NCBI GenBank assembly: GCA_903838675.1
Contig: CAILZI010000083.1
Span: forward strand, 56,137-120,136
Length of the DNA stretch: 64,000 nucleotides
DNA from: an uncultured Verrucomicrobiota bacterium
Lineage (GTDB): Bacteria; Verrucomicrobiota; Verrucomicrobiia; Verrucomicrobiales; Verrucomicrobiaceae
Direction: 5' to 3'
Made by a program: the position numbers and the translations under genes. The notes beneath the pieces are model-generated. The model saw nothing but the letters and a program-made list of their open reading frames with translations, did not search any database and had not been told where the DNA came from. This document shows positions 60,693 to 64,000 of this stretch, in pieces. Each line of letters begins with the position of its first letter. The stretch's first letter is position 1.

Positions 60693-63110
60693 TTGATTCT
60701 CGCCCCTCCAGAACAGTCGTTTTTGAGCACCTGCCCGGTGTGTCAGCGGCAGATTGATGTCACCTCTCTGGAGCCCTTCACCAAGCTCAAATGCCCCTTC
60801 TGCGGCCAGATGGTCCGCGTCCGCCGCCGCTTCGATCAGTTCATGATCATCCGCCAGATCGGCGAAGGTGGCATGAGCCGCGTGTTCGAGGCCGAAGACG
60901 AAACCCTCGGCCGCCGCGTCGCCCTCAAAATCCTCAACCGTCAGTACAGCCGTGATTCCACCCGCCTCGAGCAGTTCCGCCGCGAGGCCCACATCACCGC
61001 CAACGTCACCCACCCCAACGTCATCAAGCTCTACTCCGTCGGCTATGACCAGGGCTACTTCTACATCGCCATGGAGCTCGTCGGCGGCGGCTCCCTCGAG
61101 CAGCGCATCCGCCGCGAAGGCCACCTCAAAGAAGCCGAAGCCCTCCGCATCGGCCGCGAAGTCGCCGAAGGCCTCCGCGCCGCCCAGCAGCTCACCCTGA
61201 TCCATCGGGACGTGAAGCCCGCCAACATCCTCTTCACCGAGACCGGCACCGCCAAAGTCGTGGACTTTGGCCTCGCCCTCTTTGTCGATCGCGGTGGCGA
61301 TCAGTCCGGCGAGATGTGGGCCACCCCCTACTACGTCGCCCCCGAAAAAGTCATCGAAAACAAAGAAGACTACCGCAGCGACATCTTCTCCCTCGGCGCC
61401 ACCCTCTACCATGCGATGACGGGCAATCCGCCCCACAAGGCAGACACCAGCGCCATCGAAGACCTCCGCCGCATCAAGTCCAAGCGCGTCACCCTCGGCG
61501 AATCCGGCCTCCGCTTCTCCCCCCGCACCGAGCACGTCATCAATGGCATGCTCAGCTTCAATCCCGAAGACCGCTTCGCCAACTACTCCGAAGTCGTCGA
61601 TGAAATGCGCCTCGCCGAAGGCCTGCTCGATCGCGGCAGCGTCCGCCGCAGGCTCGTCTCCCGCCGCACCCGCCTCATCGGTGCCATCGCCGCCGCCATC
61701 ATCATCGCCTACGGCATCGGCTGGCTCCTGCGTGAGGGCGGAGAGCGCCGCCAGGCGCGCGCCATCCAGCTTGCCACCGCCAACGAGCGCGATCTCGACG
61801 GCTCCGGCGTCACCCTCACCGCAGACAAAGCCACCAAAAAAACCGTCTCCGAGCGCTTCACCGAAGCCCGTCAGGCCATGCTCGAGCAGCGCCAGTTTGC
61901 CTCCGCCGAAGACAAGTTCAACAAGCTCACCAAATCCAAAGACGTCCTCCAGCCCACCGCCAATTGGGCCCGCTTCAATGCCGCACTCTGCAGCATCATG
62001 CTCGACCGCAAAAAAGAAGCCGCAGATCAGTTCTCCCAGCTCACCACCACCGCAGAGCTCAACGGCCTCGCCCCCTTCTTTGCCAAGCTCAAAGAGCGCA
62101 TGGGAAACGACTTCTCCCTCGGCACCGCACGCACCGCCCTCGGCTACAACACCACCAACGAAGAAATCCTCGGCTACCTCGTCCACGGCCTCGCCGAATG
62201 GCATTTTGGCGATGCCCTCCTCGGTGCAGACGAAATGGAATTCTTCCAGAAACAGCTCGCCAAAAACCGCGAAGACACCACCGCCCCCCCCGCTCCCGCC
62301 CTCGAGTGGATCTCCCTCTACAGCCCCCTCGTAGATCGCTACAAGCCCGACTTCGCCCTCGTCCGCGCCACCCTGCAGCCCAAGCGTTCAGGCACCATCC
62401 CCGAGCTCCGCACCGCCCTCGCCGAAGTCCAGCAGACCCGCAAAAATCTCAAGACCAGCGGCGCCTTCCTCCGCTTCATCACAGACCTCGAGTCCAGCTA
62501 CCAGCGCGAGATCTCCAGCATGACCCTCGAAGACCAGCAGCGTCAGATGGAGCTGGATAAAAAACACCGCATCAGCGACCTCGAACTCCTCGCCGAAGTC
62601 AACGCCCTCGTCCCCTCCCTCGTCCAGGGCTACGACTACACCCGCGCCATCGACATGCTCACCAGCACACGTCTCCAGACCGCAGACGTCCGCACCGCCC
62701 TCGACGGCCGCCTCTACCTCTACACCCAGTCCCGCGACTTCATCCGCCAGCTCACCACCGACCTCATCACCAAAGGCTGGACCGGCACCATCACCCGTCG
62801 CGAAGGCGGCCAGCTCACCGGCCGCATCACCTGCAATCCCGCCGGCACCCAGATCAATATCCTCCTCGATCGCGGCACCCTCACCCTCCCCTTCGAATCC
62901 CTCACCCCCGAGACCCTCGTCGAGATCGCCCAGGCCCTTGGCACCCAGGTCACCGACTCCACCGAGTACTACCGCCGCCAGGAAAACACCGCCGCCTTCG
63001 CCCGCCTGAATGGCCTCATGCAGCTCTCCACCACCATCGCCGCCCAGCTCATGGAAGAAAACAGCTCCTTCCGCACCCGCTGGATGAAAGTCATGGCCGC
63101 CGGCATCTAA
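60693..63110 (+). CDS. Zinc-ribbon Ser/Thr protein kinase, membrane-anchored
   Basis: 805 residues if it starts at TTG 60693 (or TTG 60723); no ATG or GTG in frame lies before the Zn ribbon, and the first ATG would remove it. Zinc ribbon CPVC...CPFC (residues 14-37). Kinase domain about 47-315: G-loop GEGGMSRVFEAED, VALKIL (Lys), LIHRDVKPANI (catalytic Asp), VVDFGLAL, and ATPYYVAPEKV. One membrane segment follows (about 327-345, GAIAAAIIIAYGIGWLL), then a long helical exterior part to the end. PASTA-type repeats are absent; the outer region may sense wall or other signals. Partner candidates include the FHA protein at 46609. Confidence 0.88.
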   Translation: MILAPPEQSFLSTCPVCQRQIDVTSLEPFTKLKCPFCGQMVRVRRRFDQFMIIRQIGEGGMSRVFEAEDETLGRRVALKILNRQYSRDSTRLEQFRREAHITANVTHPNVIKLYSVGYDQGYFYIAMELVGGGSLEQRIRREGHLKEAEALRIGREVAEGLRAAQQLTLIHRDVKPANILFTETGTAKVVDFGLALFVDRGGDQSGEMWATPYYVAPEKVIENKEDYRSDIFSLGATLYHAMTGNPPHKADTSAIEDLRRIKSKRVTLGESGLRFSPRTEHVINGMLSFNPEDRFANYSEVVDEMRLAEGLLDRGSVRRRLVSRRTRLIGAIAAAIIIAYGIGWLLREGGERRQARAIQLATANERDLDGSGVTLTADKATKKTVSERFTEARQAMLEQRQFASAEDKFNKLTKSKDVLQPTANWARFNAALCSIMLDRKKEAADQFSQLTTTAELNGLAPFFAKLKERMGNDFSLGTARTALGYNTTNEEILGYLVHGLAEWHFGDALLGADEMEFFQKQLAKNREDTTAPPAPALEWISLYSPLVDRYKPDFALVRATLQPKRSGTIPELRTALAEVQQTRKNLKTSGAFLRFITDLESSYQREISSMTLEDQQRQMELDKKHRISDLELLAEVNALVPSLVQGYDYTRAIDMLTSTRLQTADVRTALDGRLYLYTQSRDFIRQLTTDLITKGWTGTITRREGGQLTGRITCNPAGTQINILLDRGTLTLPFESLTPETLVEIAQALGTQVTDSTEYYRRQENTAAFARLNGLMQLSTTIAAQLMEENSSFRTRWMKVMAAGI

Positions 63111-63119
63111 AAAAGTAGT

Positions 63120-63137
63120 GCGGGCAATCCTGCCCGC
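63120..63137. repeat. GCGGGCA-loop-TGCCCGC palindrome after the kinase gene
   Basis: Same 18-base element as 22790-22807 with loop ATCC. It directly follows the kinase stop codon and lacks a T-run, so it is a repeat more than a terminator. Confidence 0.85.
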
Positions 63138-63284
63138 TCCGGCTTCCCCGTATTGTAGTCCCGGCTTCCCGCATCTCCAGCAGACACTCCCCCACCGACG
63201 CCGCAATCTCCTCCGGCCGGCACACACCGACGCCAACCCATCGCGCTCGGCTGCGCGGATAACATGGTAACATTGGGGCATGGT

Positions 63285-63360
63285 GCAAATAATTGACAAA
63301 AATCACGTCCCGTAAAATGGGGTCAGTAAAATGGGGTCAGGATGCAAATTCTTGACAAAA
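63285..63360. repeat. GTAAAATGGGGTCAG direct repeats
   Basis: GTAAAATGGGGTCAG occurs at about 63312 and again, as AGTAAAATGGGGTCAG, about 14 bases later, flanked by ATGCAAATTCTTGACAAAA and a diverged GTGCAAATAATTGACAAAA. Sequence text of this kind is familiar from regions flanking REP-associated (Y1-type) transposase genes in related bacteria, but no transposase is present here. Confidence 0.5.
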
Positions 63361-63388
63361 TATTCGCCTTTCAGATCTCTGAATTCAG

Positions 63389-63950
63389 CCCATTCCTTTG
63401 CCCACCATTCCTTTGCCAAAACCAAAGCCCCACATGCGCTCCCACGCTGCCGGATAAACACCCATCTCAATCCGGCATTTTCTGAACGCGCTGATTAGCG
63501 TCAAATCAGCGTTGAAAAAACTCTGCTCTGCTTCCGCCCCATTCCCTTGCTCACCATTCCATTGCTAAAACCAAAGCCCCGCATGCGCAGTTCAGCTACC
63601 GGAAAAAAATCCAGATTCTGGATCTTCCGCATGCCTTGATGAGTATTTCATTAGCGTCCGATGAGCGGTTAAAAACTCTGCTCTGCTGCCAATTCATTTC
63701 CCGCAAAGAAGAAAAGCCGCACCGTCCCATTCAACCTCTGCCCCCTCCGCCTCTCTGCCCCTCTGCGGCAAAAACGAACGTCCCAGCGCCATCGCCCATG
63801 CCCCCCCCCTCATCCACCGCCAAAGCCGCTGTCTAAAACTCAGGATCCCAATCCCGAATCCGATATTTTCTGAATGCCTTGATCAGCGTCTCATCAGCGT
63901 CAAATCAGCGGTTAAAAAACCTCACCCCATTCACTGCGAACTCCCGAACT
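63389..63950. repeat. Imperfect tandem repeat of about 150 bases
   Basis: Unit 1 (63389-63537) and unit 2 (63538-63690) share CCACCATTCC-type starts, CCAAAGCCCC, GCATGCGC-type cores, ATTAGCGTC and AACTCTGCTCTGC. A third partial unit (63838-63950) keeps TATTTTCTGAATGCCTTGAT, CATCAGCGTCAAATCAGCGG and TTAAAAAACCTC. No gene is apparent in 63111-64000. Confidence 0.65.
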
Positions 63951-64000
63951 CCACCCCTCCGGCATCAGTCATTTTGGCTCCCTTTTTGTGCCCCTTTGCG

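Noticed and set aside
60672..62204. 510-codon minus-strand frame opposite the kinase gene
   Set aside because: Shadow frame; the kinase motifs on the plus strand are unambiguous.
63389..63950. CRISPR array
   Set aside because: Units are about 150 bases, diverged and directly adjoining, with no short identical repeats separated by unique spacers and no cas genes nearby.

Overview
This 64 kb, GC-rich window looks like the chromosome of a Verrucomicrobiota bacterium, most like the Prosthecobacter/Verrucomicrobium group. The evidence is: secreted PSCyt1/PSCyt2/PSD1 (DUF1549/DUF1553) proteins paired with DUF1501 proteins, ECF sigma factors translationally coupled to FecR-LamG membrane proteins, a five-gene pilus-like locus in the arrangement of Akkermansia Amuc_1098-1102, and many small palindromic intergenic repeats. 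No rRNA, tRNA, CRISPR array, prophage or complete transposase was found. The genus is an inference from gene content, not a measured placement.

Layout. 0-3.8 kb: a small secreted His/Asn-rich protein, a DUF2314 protein, then 1.4 kb without genes made of inverted repeat modules, then a PhcB-like methyltransferase. 3.9-10.9 kb: module A (ECF sigma, FecR-LamG, PSCyt/PSD1, DUF1501, two small unknown genes). 11-15.9 kb, minus strand: rbsB, rbsC, two secreted nucleoside hydrolases and ribokinase, which reads as a nucleoside-ribose salvage operon but lacks its own ATPase gene. 16.1-26.6 kb: module B (ECF sigma, FecR-LamG, a DUF4034-like protein, PSCyt/PSD1, DUF1501, tandem ModA-like binding protein). 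Two sites in module B share the motif TATTTTGGCACTGC-N13-GGGA and may be promoters of its sigma factor.

26.9-30.2 kb, minus: coaE-rho-rnd, joined by 4-base overlaps. 30.2-37.5 kb, minus: the pilus-like operon (Amuc_1102-like, PilM-PilN fusion, Amuc_1100-like, Amuc_1099-like, secretin) ending at a strong terminator. 37.8-41.4 kb: a sugar-binding lipoprotein, a YdjY-like protein and a secreted alpha-toroid protein. 41.6-44.3 kb: the most unusual gene, a secreted protein made of three consecutive secretin-like units related to the pilus secretin next door. A truncated copy of the same type of unit lies 2 kb further on in a decayed patch (45.9-46.6 kb), beyond a small operon of ECF sigma, zinc-type anti-sigma and uracil-DNA glycosylase-like genes.

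46.6-58.5 kb, minus: a MoxR-type cluster (MoxR ATPase, DUF58, BatA/VWA, small lipoprotein, a giant DUF4175 protein, FHA/Sel1 protein), interrupted by one unknown gene and a dispersed repeat. 58.7-63.1 kb: a small unknown gene, an ArsC/Spx-like protein, an RluD-type pseudouridine synthase and a zinc-ribbon Ser/Thr kinase probably starting at TTG. The last 0.9 kb is repeats only. Short repeats recur throughout between genes, and twice inside coding sequence at the same loop of the two PSCyt proteins.
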